NCBI GenBank assembly: GCA_020072655.1 | Contig: JAIQGH010000020.1 | Span: 1-36,690 of the forward strand | DNA length: 36,690 bases | Source of the DNA: Terriglobia bacterium | Lineage (GTDB): Bacteria; Acidobacteriota; Terriglobia; UBA7540 | Reading direction: 5' to 3' | Shown here: piece after piece, positions 7,947 through 16,529 of the stretch | Layout of the letters: every line of letters starts with the position of its first letter | How positions within the stretch are numbered: position 1 is the first letter of the stretch | Translations under genes and position numbers: made by a program | The notes under the pieces: model-generated | The model's input: the letters and a program-made list of their open reading frames with translations, nothing else | What the model was told of the DNA's origin: nothing | Database searches by the model: none

Positions 7947-8732
7947 TTAGGGTAGTCTGAAAAGGCGCTGAAAATTCTCGACCACCCACCGGCCCATCTC
8001 TTCCTCGCTCACGCTGCGCAGTGTCGCCAGCGCCCGCGTCACCTCCCGAACGTACGCGGGCTCGTTGCGCCTACCGCGGTGCGGCACAGGCGCCAGGTAG
8101 GGGCAATCGGTTTCCGCGAGAATGCTCTCCAGCGGGATATCCTGTGCGATGGCCCGCAGCCGATCTGCCTTTTTGAACGTGATGTTTCCCGCAAAGGAAA
8201 TCAGAAATCCCCACTCGAGAAATTCGACCGCAGTTTCGCGGCTGCCCGAAAAGCAGTGAAGGATTCCGCCCAGGCCCGTGGACTTCCAATGCACCTCAAT
8301 GATGCTGGTGAGATCTTCCCACGCATCGCGACAGTGGATGATGATGGGCAGCTTCAGCTCGCCCGCGATCGCCAACTGGCGAATCAAGACGTGCTTCTGT
8401 TCTTCGCGCGGCGAGTGGTCGTAATAATAATCAAGTCCGATTTCCCCCACCCCGATGACCTTGGGATTCCGGCTTGCGGCGAGCAGCCGCTCGAAGTGCC
8501 GCTCCTCGGCCTTCGTTGCCTCGTGGGGATGGATGCCCACCGTGGCGTAGATCCAGTCGTAGCGCTCCGCGATGGGCAGCGCCGAAGCAAGATCGTCCGG
8601 GCCGCTGCCGCCGCTGATCGCGAGGATGTATCGCAGCCCTGCGGCGCGGGCGCGCTCGATCGCCGCCTCGCGGTCGGCGTCGAAAGCTGCATCATCAAGA
8701 TGGGCGTGGGAATCAACGAAGAATTGAGCCAT
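7947..8732 (-). CDS. tatD: TatD family hydrolase / metal-dependent DNase
   Basis: A 261-residue TatD-like TIM-barrel hydrolase. Metal ligands are visible: HxH in VDSHAHLDD (residues 9 and 11), Glu in GVGEIGLDYYYDHSP, His in IIHCRDAWED, His in GGILHCFSGS, and Asp in LAETDCPYLAP. Members are 3'-5' exonucleases or D-aminoacyl-tRNA deacylase-like enzymes (family knowledge). ATG at 8732 gives the usual start directly before the HxH strand. An in-frame ATG 24 nt upstream (8756) lies in the same octamer repeat arm. Neither has a strong Shine-Dalgarno sequence, so the start is the least certain part. metG lies just upstream (90 bp); a metG-tatD pair is common in bacteria. Confidence 0.92.
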   Translation of the reverse strand: MAQFFVDSHAHLDDAAFDADREAAIERARAAGLRYILAISGGSGPDDLASALPIAERYDWIYATVGIHPHEATKAEERHFERLLAASRNPKVIGVGEIGLDYYYDHSPREEQKHVLIRQLAIAGELKLPIIIHCRDAWEDLTSIIEVHWKSTGLGGILHCFSGSRETAVEFLEWGFLISFAGNITFKKADRLRAIAQDIPLESILAETDCPYLAPVPHRGRRNEPAYVREVTRALATLRSVSEEEMGRWVVENFQRLFRLP

Positions 8733-8818
8733 TGATTCATTGGTCCATTGATTCATTTCTCTGGCGTTCCATCTAGCGTGCTGCCCTCAATGGATCAATG
8801 ATTCAATGGATAAATGGA
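8729..8818. repeat. Inverted pair of octamer repeat arrays (locus A)
   Basis: Four octamers of the type CCATTGAT/TCATTGGT run at 8729-8760. Four of the inverse type TCAATGGA run at 8787-8818, with about 26 bp between. The two arms are imperfectly complementary, so a transcript would form a long hairpin between metG and tatD. The left arm contains the probable tatD start codon. Confidence 0.85.
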
Positions 8819-8822
8819 GCGA

Positions 8823-10979
8823 TCACTTCAATTTTGCTCCGACTTCCACTTCCTCCTTAAACGTGACGAGCACGGGCCTCCCCTCCGACCCGACGGTGGC
8901 GGCGACGATCATGCCGTTGGATTCCACGCCGCGCAGCTTGCGAGACTGGAGGTTGGCGACGATCACCACCTTCATGCCGACGAGCTGCTCCGGCTTGTAG
9001 TATTCAGCGATGCCGGCGACGACTTGGCGGACTTCGCTGCCAATGTCCACGGTCAGCTTCGTCAGCTTTTGCGCGCCCGCCACCGGCTCGGCCGTCAGGA
9101 TCTCGCCGACGCGCATGTCGACCTTCGCGAAATCCTCGATGGAGATCTTCTCCGCGGCGGGACTCGTGAGTCCGGAGTCGGGGCTCGGGGGCTTCGCGCT
9201 TTGTGATTCCATGGATTTCGTCTCCTTCGGCTTGTTGTGCTGGATCTGTGGGGGCACTTCGCGAAGCACCCTTACATTTGCCTTGTCGCGCTCGCGGTCG
9301 GCCTCGGCAAGCTCATCGAGCTTGGCGAGCGTCTTTTCTTTGTCCAGGCGCGGGAAGATGGGTTCGGGCTTACCAACTTTCGCGCCGGGCTTGAGGCCTG
9401 TGGGCTCGGATGGAGCATCCCATGTAGGCCACTCGCCTTGATAGCTTTCGAGCGGGTCACTCCGGCCGAGTTGCTCCCATAGTTCTTGAGCGCCGAGTGG
9501 CAAGACCGGGTAAAGGAGCAGAGCCGTAAGGCGCAGGGTTTCAGCCGACGTACGCAGTATGCTGGCAAGGCGATCCTGTTTTGAGGCGTCTCCGGCCATT
9601 ACCCATGGTTGTGTATAACCTAGATATCGATTAGTGAGAGAGACTAGCTGCCACACTGCTTCCAGACCCCCAGAAAAGTCGAAAGAATCGAAGGAACGTC
9701 GCCAGCGCACAACCGTTGCGTTCCCGACTGCTGCGAACTGATGCTGCGGCAAACTTCCTGCACCTAACGGTTCCGGCGTCTCAGGGAGGACTCCGCCAAA
9801 ATACTGATGGAGCATAGTGAGAGTTCGGGCGGCCAGATTTCCCAGATCATTTGCCAAGTCGGAGTTGTAGCGCTGGATCAACCCCTCGTACGAAAAGCTC
9901 ATGTCCTGGCCGAAGGGGGCTTCGCGGAGGAGGTAATAGCGCAGCGCATCGTTGCCCGGTGCGCCGAAGGACTCGAGCGCGCCGAGAATGGGCTCGGGAT
10001 AAACTACGTTACCTTTGGACTTCGACATCTTATCCTGCTCGTAGTAAATCCAGCCGTGGGCGAAGATTGTCTTGGGCAGCGGCAGGTCGGCGGCCATCAG
10101 GAACGCCGGCCAATAGACGGCGTGGAAGCGCAGGATATCCTTGCCGATCATGTGGACGACTTCCGCCGGCCCCTCCGCACCCATCCAGTACTTCCGGAAA
10201 TCCGGGCCGCCGTTTTCCCCCTGCGCGTAGCCGATGCCCGTGAGGTAACTCGTGAGGGCGTCGTACCAGACGTAAACAACCTGCTCGGGATCATCGCGCT
10301 CAGCATCCAATGGGAAGGGGATGCCCCACTTGATGCGCTTGCGGCTGACGGAAATATCCCGCAGGCCGCTCCTGACGAAGCTCACCACCTCGTTGCGGCG
10401 GAAGTCCGGCTGCACAAATTCAGGATGGGTCTCGTAAAGCTCCAGCAATCGCTCCTGAAACGCCGAAAGCCTGAAGAAGTAATTCTCTTCCCTGATGAGC
10501 TCCGCCGGCCGACCGCAGATGTCGCAATCCGCCGGTTCCGCGCCGTCAGAAATGTAGCGCTCGTCAGAGACGCAGTACCGTCCCTCGTACAGCCGCTTGC
10601 TAATGTAACCCTTGTCTTTGGCCCGTAGCAGCATGCGCCGCACGGAGTTCCTGTGATCGGGGTGGGTCGTGTAAATGAAGCGCAGGGAATCGCGGCCCGC
10701 GTCCGGGTACACACTCACGGACATCCCAAGCTTCTTCCAGAGCTCCACGAAAAGGTGGCGTTCTTCCGCGACGAACTCGCCCGGCGACTTCCCCGCCGCG
10801 GTGGCCGCGCGCTCGAGTTTCTCGCCGTGCTCGTCCGTCCCAGTAAGAAACGCCACGTCGTAGCCGCACATGCGTTTGTAGCGCGCAATCACGTCGCACA
10901 CGATGGTCGTGTACGCGGAGCCCACGTGCGGCCGGGCATTGGGGTAGTAAATCGGCGTGGTGAGATAGAATCTTCTCAT
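8823..10979 (-). CDS. metG: Methionine--tRNA ligase with C-terminal tRNA-binding domain
   Basis: A 718-residue class I synthetase that charges tRNA-Met. The HIGH-like motif is HVGS at 18-21 in YYPNARPHVGS. The zinc-knuckle insert holds CVSDERY followed by CDICGRPAE, where one Cys of the usual four is Asp. The KMSKS loop is in QDKMSKSKGNVV. The anticodon-binding helical domain follows. A Lys/Glu/Pro/Ser linker near 570-605 joins a C-terminal EMAP/Trbp111-like OB fold (FAKVDMRVGEI to the end), which dimerises and binds tRNA (family knowledge). The ATG at 10979 is chosen because the MRRFYLTTPIYY start is typical; the open frame upstream to 11081 is only translated octamer repeat. larC lies upstream beyond repeat locus B, tatD downstream. 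Confidence 0.96.
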   Translation of the reverse strand: MRRFYLTTPIYYPNARPHVGSAYTTIVCDVIARYKRMCGYDVAFLTGTDEHGEKLERAATAAGKSPGEFVAEERHLFVELWKKLGMSVSVYPDAGRDSLRFIYTTHPDHRNSVRRMLLRAKDKGYISKRLYEGRYCVSDERYISDGAEPADCDICGRPAELIREENYFFRLSAFQERLLELYETHPEFVQPDFRRNEVVSFVRSGLRDISVSRKRIKWGIPFPLDAERDDPEQVVYVWYDALTSYLTGIGYAQGENGGPDFRKYWMGAEGPAEVVHMIGKDILRFHAVYWPAFLMAADLPLPKTIFAHGWIYYEQDKMSKSKGNVVYPEPILGALESFGAPGNDALRYYLLREAPFGQDMSFSYEGLIQRYNSDLANDLGNLAARTLTMLHQYFGGVLPETPEPLGAGSLPQHQFAAVGNATVVRWRRSFDSFDFSGGLEAVWQLVSLTNRYLGYTQPWVMAGDASKQDRLASILRTSAETLRLTALLLYPVLPLGAQELWEQLGRSDPLESYQGEWPTWDAPSEPTGLKPGAKVGKPEPIFPRLDKEKTLAKLDELAEADRERDKANVRVLREVPPQIQHNKPKETKSMESQSAKPPSPDSGLTSPAAEKISIEDFAKVDMRVGEILTAEPVAGAQKLTKLTVDIGSEVRQVVAGIAEYYKPEQLVGMKVVIVANLQSRKLRGVESNGMIVAATVGSEGRPVLVTFKEEVEVGAKLK

Positions 10980-10980
10980 C

Positions 10981-11121
10981 GGTCCATGGGGCAATTGAAC
11001 CATTGATTCACTGATCCAGCGGTTCATTGAATCATTGAAAGGCAAAAGGGATCGCATATTCACGGTCGTTTTGCCCTTCAATGGATCAATGATTCAATGA
11101 ATCAATGGTTCGATGAATCAG
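10981..11121. repeat. Inverted pair of octamer repeat arrays (locus B)
   Basis: Eight octamers in one register run from 10981 to 11044 (GGTTCATT, GAATCATT and variants). Five inverse octamers of type TCAATGGA/TCAATGAT run from 11078 to 11117. The inner ends match as GGCAAAA and TTTTGCC. This fills the whole gap between larC and metG and would put a long imperfect hairpin in the metG leader. Confidence 0.85.
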
Positions 11122-11122
11122 T

Positions 11123-12316
11123 CTAGCCCGATTTCTGAACGTATGCAGCTTGTGCCGAGAGAATCACCTGCTTGAGCGGCACATTCTTCTCCGTCGCAAG
11201 CTTCTGGCAGTCTTCGTATTCTGGGGCGGCGTTGAGGACCTTGCCCTGGCGCCGGGCGACCTTCACGCGCACCGTGCCGTAAGGCGTTTCGACTTCAACG
11301 GACTCCCGCTCCAAGACCCTGCGGCGCGCCTCGTGCATCCGCAAACCGATGGTCGTCGTCTGCTCGAAGACGAGTTGGGCGAGCGCGTCCGCGCCCTCCG
11401 GCGGCGAGAGGAGGGTCACGAGAAATCCCGGCCGGTTTTTTTTCATCTGCACCGGCGTGCAGGTAACGTCCAGCGCGCCTGCCGAGAGCGCCCGCTCGAC
11501 GAAATAACCGTAGAGCTGCGGGTTCATGTCATCCAAGCTTGCCTCGATGACGGTGACCAATTCCTCGCCCGGCAATCCCGGCTGCGCTTTCACCGCTTCC
11601 AGGGCTTGGCCGATGAAAATCCGCGCCACATTGGGATGTTGCGGGAATTCTTTCGCGCCCGCGCCGTAGCCAATCCGCTCGATTTTGAACGAGGGGAACG
11701 GCCCGAAGCGCGCGGCCAGCGTCGAGACGATTGCCGCGCCCGTGGGCGTGACGAGCTCGCCTTCGACGCCCGATGAGTAAATCGGAATGTCTTTGAGCAA
11801 CTCCGCGGTTGCCGGTGCAGGCACGGGGAGCGATCCGTGCGCGGCTTGCGTGCGCCCGCCGCCGACGTTCAAAGGCGAGGAAATGAGTTCGGAAATCTCC
11901 AGCGCCTCCACACCCACGCACGCGCCCACGATATCAATGATGGAGTCCACAGCGCCCACTTCGTGGAAGTGGATTTCCGAGGGCGGCTGATTGTGCAGCT
12001 TCCCTTCCACTTCCGCCAGGCGGCGAAAAATCTTGAGCGCTTTTTGCTTCACGCCTTCCGAGATCGCCGCCTTGCCGACGAGCTCTTCGATATCGCCCAG
12101 CTTGCGACGCGGCTGGTCCGGCCCCACCTCGACCTCCCAGCGCGTGCCCACAATGCCGCCGCGCAGGGCCCGGGTGCGTTTCAGCTTGTAGAAACCCAGC
12201 GATAGCTTCTTCAGCTCGTCGAGGAGGTGTCGCGGGTCGAACCCCGCATCGAGCAACGCCGCCAGGAACATGTCTCCGCTGATGCCCGCTGAACAGTCCA
12301 GGTATGCTTGTTTCAT
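11123..12316 (-). CDS. larC: Nickel-pincer cofactor biosynthesis protein LarC
   Basis: A 397-residue LarC (formerly DUF111) protein that inserts nickel, in a CTP-dependent step, to finish the nickel-pincer nucleotide of lactate racemase and related enzymes (family knowledge). The N-terminus YLDCSAGISGDMFLAALLDAG is the family signature. HFHEVGAVDSIIDIVG follows near residue 125, then LVTPTGAAIV, EASLDDMNPQLYGY and MKKNRPGFLVTLL. The protein is a single continuous frame, unlike the split larC1/larC2 of some lactobacilli. At the MKKN codons there is a run of eight A (T at 11436-11443 on the plus strand), a potential slippage site. No larA, larB or larE is in the window. GAGG lies a few bases before the ATG. 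It appears to head the minus-strand group. Confidence 0.93.
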   Translation of the reverse strand: MKQAYLDCSAGISGDMFLAALLDAGFDPRHLLDELKKLSLGFYKLKRTRALRGGIVGTRWEVEVGPDQPRRKLGDIEELVGKAAISEGVKQKALKIFRRLAEVEGKLHNQPPSEIHFHEVGAVDSIIDIVGACVGVEALEISELISSPLNVGGGRTQAAHGSLPVPAPATAELLKDIPIYSSGVEGELVTPTGAAIVSTLAARFGPFPSFKIERIGYGAGAKEFPQHPNVARIFIGQALEAVKAQPGLPGEELVTVIEASLDDMNPQLYGYFVERALSAGALDVTCTPVQMKKNRPGFLVTLLSPPEGADALAQLVFEQTTTIGLRMHEARRRVLERESVEVETPYGTVRVKVARRQGKVLNAAPEYEDCQKLATEKNVPLKQVILSAQAAYVQKSG

Positions 12317-12478
12317 ATCAGCCTCGAAGTTCCCACGACTAGGAAGATTTCCGCGTTCTCACTAGCTTCGGCAGGAAATAATGCCGAAAAAGGATACTAT
12401 GCTTTCGGACGAAATGTTGTCAATTGCGGGTGATGCCGAGCGAGGAACAACAAGAACCTGTCTAGCTGAGCGCTTGAC

Positions 12479-13432
12479 TCACGCGGCGAGACGTTGCGGG
12501 GGCTCTCCGTGGCCGAGCGGGATGAACTCACGGATGAAGCGTCGGCAGTGATGAATGGTCAACCATTTCTCCAGAGGAAGGATCGCGGCGATGATTCCCG
12601 CAGCAATCCACACCTCCCTGCTCGTCAGGGATTCCTGCCCAGGGCTGGCAGGCGTCGGAGCCAAGGCCGCGGCGAGGAAGACGATCAGCAAAATCAAGAG
12701 GTAGGCTTCCGCGAGGAAGTCGCCCAAGCCCAGGAACCAGTGGCCCGTATAGAAGTACCCTCCGCCCGGGATCAGCAGGGAACGTCGAACCATCGTCTTT
12801 TCGTCCTTGAATGCGACACCGCATCTCTCGCATCGGTAAATCCCCGGAGTCAGCATCGACAGGCAGGAAGGACAGAGCGAGACCATCGCTTGCAAAGGGC
12901 TGGTCTCGAGGGCTCCAGCCGATATAATCGCACTGAGAAGCACTTTGATTTTCTTTGCATCCGCACGCTGCAGGTTCCAGTATTTTTCCTTTTTTCCACT
13001 GCGGTATTTGAGTTCGAGGCGAGGGCCGAGCCACCCTTTCACACGCGCCTCCTCCACGTCACCCCAACTCACGGTGCGCAGGGTCCTTTTCCAGTCTCCG
13101 CTCCGCTTGACATCAAGATGTAAAAGGCGGCGATTAGTGAATACTAAGATGGTCCCCGTGACGTAGTAGATGTACCAGCCCAGAGTGGACTGCTCGAGCG
13201 TGCTGACCGGAGCCTGACACCGGGCGAGGTAAAGCACGGCTTCTTCCGGCCCCAACACCCGGCTGAGGACCTCTCGCAACTTCTCGAGGGTCTTCTCGGC
13301 CTGTTTGCGAATTCCCTTTTTCTCTTCACCGAGATGGTTCGAATAAAGGGTATCTTCCCGCACTCGCATGCCATCCAGCGTGACGAGCCGTGCGGGCTGT
13401 TCGGGATGCACGACCAGGTCCGTGAGGGACAT
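12479..13432 (-). CDS. PH-like domain, zinc-ribbon, membrane protein of unknown function
   Basis: A 317-residue protein without a known name. Residues 1-60 are charged and helical (coiled-coil-like, EKKGIRKQAEKTLEKLREVL). Residues 85-170 look like a bacterial PH/GRAM-type beta domain (TGTILVFTNRRLLHLDV, then WGDVEEARVKGWLGPRLELKYRSGKKEKYW). A zinc ribbon follows (CPSC, then CERCG 12 residues later, near 188-206). A glycine-rich GGGYFYTGHWFLGLGDF stretch precedes two hydrophobic helices (about 245-262 and 277-292). GGAGG lies 5 nt before the ATG. It is divergent from the small membrane protein gene at 13622, with 189 bp between; the two may work together, but that is inference. Confidence 0.75.
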   Translation of the reverse strand: MSLTDLVVHPEQPARLVTLDGMRVREDTLYSNHLGEEKKGIRKQAEKTLEKLREVLSRVLGPEEAVLYLARCQAPVSTLEQSTLGWYIYYVTGTILVFTNRRLLHLDVKRSGDWKRTLRTVSWGDVEEARVKGWLGPRLELKYRSGKKEKYWNLQRADAKKIKVLLSAIISAGALETSPLQAMVSLCPSCLSMLTPGIYRCERCGVAFKDEKTMVRRSLLIPGGGYFYTGHWFLGLGDFLAEAYLLILLIVFLAAALAPTPASPGQESLTSREVWIAAGIIAAILPLEKWLTIHHCRRFIREFIPLGHGEPPQRLAA

Positions 13433-13621
13433 GGGGACCTCCAGGGAAGCTTTATTCTTCGGAAAGGCTGGCAGGATTCTAAGGAGAGCTTACCGTAACG
13501 TCAAGGGCATTAGTGCCGGGGCGCAGCCGAACGGAACGCGGGGCTGCAACGCGCGAAAGCCGCTTGACACGCTGACGCGGTCTAACGAAGAGTTAGCCAG
13601 GTCAAATGGAGGTCATCATAC

Positions 13622-14209
13622 ATGGCGAGTGTCTTCCTCAACAAGTTGTGGCCGGGACTGCTGGTTTGGATCGCTCTGTACGTATCTGACTACATCCTGA
13701 CCATTACCTGCGCGCGCCTTTATCAGGCGGGGGTGAAGAACACCATTGTGTTTGAGGGAAGTTACGAGATCACGCCCTACTTTCAGCGTGACGTCAATAT
13801 GCTGAGACGCGTCAGTCCGCGATTCCTGGCAGCGCTGGTGTTGATCGGGGCCGTGTTGTCATCGCTCTGGTGGCTCACTCGCCAGGTCGCCCTGCCTGAA
13901 GCCTACGATTTTGCCCTCGGGGTATTCATCTCTCTGCAGTTAGCCATCCACACCCGTCACCTGAGGAACCTCTTTCTGTTTCGAGCCATTCTCCGCGGCG
14001 ACGGCATTCGCGGCCGAGTGGAGTACTCTCGCCCGCAAATGCTGCGCCTGTCGGCGCTCGAACTCATAGCGTTGGCAGGAGTGTTCGCAGTGTTATTCCT
14101 GTTCACCGAAAACTGGTTTTTGCTAGGAGGCACGATCGGGTGCCTGGGAGTTGCCGGCAAACACTGGCGGCTCGCGCGCGAACACGTACCGAAGCCAACT
14201 GCTACCTGA
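13622..14209 (+). CDS. Integral membrane protein of unknown function
   Basis: A 195-residue protein with four or five predicted membrane helices: about 12-30, 70-88, 96-112, 145-163 and 167-182. There is a conserved-looking polar segment between the first two (VFEGSYEITPYFQRDV). No family is recognised. The acidic and aromatic loop after helix one and the overall layout do not match a transporter I know. GGAGG lies 9 nt before the ATG. It converges on the fucose-isomerase-like gene downstream and is divergent from the PH-like/zinc-ribbon gene, with which it may share a promoter region. Confidence 0.65.
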   Translation: MASVFLNKLWPGLLVWIALYVSDYILTITCARLYQAGVKNTIVFEGSYEITPYFQRDVNMLRRVSPRFLAALVLIGAVLSSLWWLTRQVALPEAYDFALGVFISLQLAIHTRHLRNLFLFRAILRGDGIRGRVEYSRPQMLRLSALELIALAGVFAVLFLFTENWFLLGGTIGCLGVAGKHWRLAREHVPKPTAT

Positions 14210-14284
14210 CACGCGCGTTCGAGAGACGGCTGCCGGAGGGGAGAGCGCGGCCCGCAAACCCCCGACGCAGCCTTTTCTCCCCAA

Positions 14285-15874
14285 CTACTGCAGCGTATCT
14301 TTCACCTTCCCGGCGACGCGGGTGGGGATGCCGAGGTGGAGGCAGGTGGCGACGAGTTCCTGCAGGATGTCACCGTAGCCGATGACGATGTGGTTCGACA
14401 TGTGCGAGGCCATAAGCTGCTCGGGATCGTAGCCGGGAATGTGCGTATTGGCGATCGGCCACTCGCGGGTCGTCTTCCCCAGCCGGTCGTTCACTTCCGC
14501 CTCGGGCAGCGCCACGACCTCGCCGGTGCCGCAATCCATGCCAATTTCGCCCCAGGCCTCGTAAAACCGCGCCCAGGTAATCACGCCGGGCCTGCAAATA
14601 CCTGAGCACGTGCCTCCGCCGAGGGGGAAGTAGACCTTGGGTTGGCGGTAAACCTTGGAATTCTGCCAGCCGCCAAAATGCGCCGGCGGGGCCCCGCCCG
14701 AAATCTCGAGAACCCAAAGGAACTTGCCGTTGTAGCTGCGGCCCCACCGGACGTCATGGAGCGTGGTTTCAGGCGGCAGGCCTTTGCGCAGATAGATGTC
14801 GCGCATCAGCGTCTGCGGCACGCCCGCGCCCATATCGCCTTCGTTGAAGTGGACGATGGGCTTGCCTTTCTCGACCACTTCGCCGCTCGCCGGATCGACC
14901 ACGTCCGGGCGGTCGCTATTATTGAGCATTCCTTCCACTAGGTCCGAGGCGGGCACCAAGCGCACAAGTCCGAGCTGGTAGGGAATGCCGATGGCGCTCA
15001 GGCCAAAGCGTCTGTAAATCCGCGCCGCCGCCGAATACATCTTCATCTGCGTGAGCACCTGCCCGTGGACGAGGTCCTCGAACTGGTCGGTGCCCCAGTT
15101 GAACCACGTGCCCTTCTTGACCAGCCAGTTGAGATGGTCCTGAGCCTCGCGGTCGCTCACCAATCCCATCTCGGCGACCAGGTCCGACTGGTTGAGCAGC
15201 TCGATGGGCATGCCGATGGCGCCCAGCTTGGCGGGATTGATCAGCGCGTTGAGCATCCCCATGCATCCGGGATCGAGCTGGCCCATAATGCGCTTGTGGC
15301 GACGGATGTCACGAGCCAGCTCTTCACCCAAGCGCTGGGCGTCAGCGGAAAGCTTCAGGGTCTCGCCGGAAGCCAGATGCGACATGTCGTACTTGATCTC
15401 CCCGGTTTTGCACCAAGTGTCGAGCCGGCGCATGAAAACCGGATCATCTGCGAACGTTTCCGACCAGATTCTCGAGTGTTTCACGCAAAGCCGATCGAGT
15501 GTCCCTGCATGATTGAGCAACGCCACCAAGCCCGGCCACGTGCCATCAAAATTCGCCATGAGCAGAATGGGGCCCTGGTGGGTCTGTAACGCCCCCGAAA
15601 CATGATGCGCATACGCCCAGATGCTCAGCACCACGACAATCGGGGCCTGGGGATCAAGGGTCGAAAAGAGGGCCGTGCCTTCACATTGCTTCGTCAAGAA
15701 GCCGTGTTGGCGCGTGGGATTGTACGCCGGCAGGACCTCCGTCTTGACCCCCAGCTTGTCAAACGCCGCCTTCACCATGCGCAGCGTTTCATCCTGCTTG
15801 GGCCAACTGGCTCGACAGGTGATGTCGCGAAAATCGCCGTTCGAGATCAGATAGATTTTCTCGTTGCTTGCCAC
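14285..15874 (-). CDS. L-fucose/L-arabinose isomerase-like protein
   Basis: A 529-residue protein of the fucose isomerase C-terminal-like superfamily (COG2407 type). These convert aldoses to ketoses or act on unknown sugars (family knowledge). The N-terminal Rossmann-like part has PIVVVLSIWAYAHHVSGALQ and GPILLMANFDGTWPGLVALL. The C-terminal part has possible metal ligands in KPIVHFNEGDMGAG and a late His in THIPGYDPEQLMASHMSNHIVIGYG. GTG at 15874 is chosen because AGGAGG lies 4 nt upstream; the frame extends 15 codons to a TTG with no ribosome site. It stands alone on the minus strand, between a membrane protein and the variable region. The substrate cannot be assigned; a link to the sugar cluster at 20557 is possible. 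Confidence 0.8.
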   Translation of the reverse strand: MASNEKIYLISNGDFRDITCRASWPKQDETLRMVKAAFDKLGVKTEVLPAYNPTRQHGFLTKQCEGTALFSTLDPQAPIVVVLSIWAYAHHVSGALQTHQGPILLMANFDGTWPGLVALLNHAGTLDRLCVKHSRIWSETFADDPVFMRRLDTWCKTGEIKYDMSHLASGETLKLSADAQRLGEELARDIRRHKRIMGQLDPGCMGMLNALINPAKLGAIGMPIELLNQSDLVAEMGLVSDREAQDHLNWLVKKGTWFNWGTDQFEDLVHGQVLTQMKMYSAAARIYRRFGLSAIGIPYQLGLVRLVPASDLVEGMLNNSDRPDVVDPASGEVVEKGKPIVHFNEGDMGAGVPQTLMRDIYLRKGLPPETTLHDVRWGRSYNGKFLWVLEISGGAPPAHFGGWQNSKVYRQPKVYFPLGGGTCSGICRPGVITWARFYEAWGEIGMDCGTGEVVALPEAEVNDRLGKTTREWPIANTHIPGYDPEQLMASHMSNHIVIGYGDILQELVATCLHLGIPTRVAGKVKDTLQ

Positions 15875-16464
15875 GCTTCCTCCTCCGCCGGCTGAAACGT
15901 TTTGGCCGTCAAAAGTCAACAGCGAATGCTACCGTGAAGCCGGCGGGGATGCAATTGTTCCGTAGGGGTCCCGCAGGCGGCTGGTCATGACCTGCCCTTT
16001 GTTCGCGCTTTTGCCGTTTACGACGGCAGGGGTTGTAGCGTAATTTGCAGGGACACCGCGAGGCCGCGCCGGCAGCCAGCAGACGCCGCACTAGCCGTTG
16101 GATCTAGGCCGCTAGCTCAAGCGGCAAGCATTGCCCCTTTAAGGCGAATTAGGGCACTTTGCAGCAAGCCGCAACGCGATGCACGACCGCGAAAATCCCC
16201 GGTATTCGTGCACCTTCTGTGGCAATGTCCCTCGCGTACTGAAACGCATCCCACCGCACCGAAAAACAAAACCAACTGACACCAAGACTGACACCGGGCT
16301 CCTCCCCTTGAAGCGCCCCGTTCCCGGTGTTCTGAGAGCGGCGGCCCGCGCGCCGGTTTTCCTCTCCGATAGGCGAAAGTCGGCGACTAATTTGGCTTTT
16401 AGCCGCGTGGTGAACTGGGGGAATCCACTTTCTTCGCGTTCTCAGACGACCTCGACAGTAGGAC
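15875..16464. other. Gene-poor gap with a tRNA-like remnant
   Basis: No credible gene. At about 16107-16157 a sequence resembles the 5' half of a tRNA: D-arm-like TAGCTCAAGCGGCAAGCA, then a 5-bp anticodon-type stem TTGCC/GGCGA around CCTTTAA. It has C instead of U at position 33, no T arm and no acceptor partner. It looks like a decayed tRNA-Lys-like fragment or chance. The rest shows only open frames with atypical composition. Confidence 0.35.
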
Positions 16465-16529
16465 TGGACTGGGCCCCAAACCTGAGACAGCGAGTCTAGA
16501 CTCATCTTTCATCGAATGGAGGGAGAGTC

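Noticed and set aside
9807-10628. A 273-codon plus-strand open frame
   Set aside because: It is antisense to metG and its content mirrors the synthetase codons.
10980-11081. Upstream extension of metG by 34 codons
   Set aside because: The added residues are the octamer repeats translated; the family start is at 10979.
16107-16157. A complete tRNA gene at the tRNA-like sequence
   Set aside because: There is no T arm and no acceptor pairing, and position 33 is not T; at most a remnant.
16149-16505. Overlapping open frames on both strands left of the IS
   Set aside because: No motif, no ribosome site, and mutual overlap; probably non-coding.
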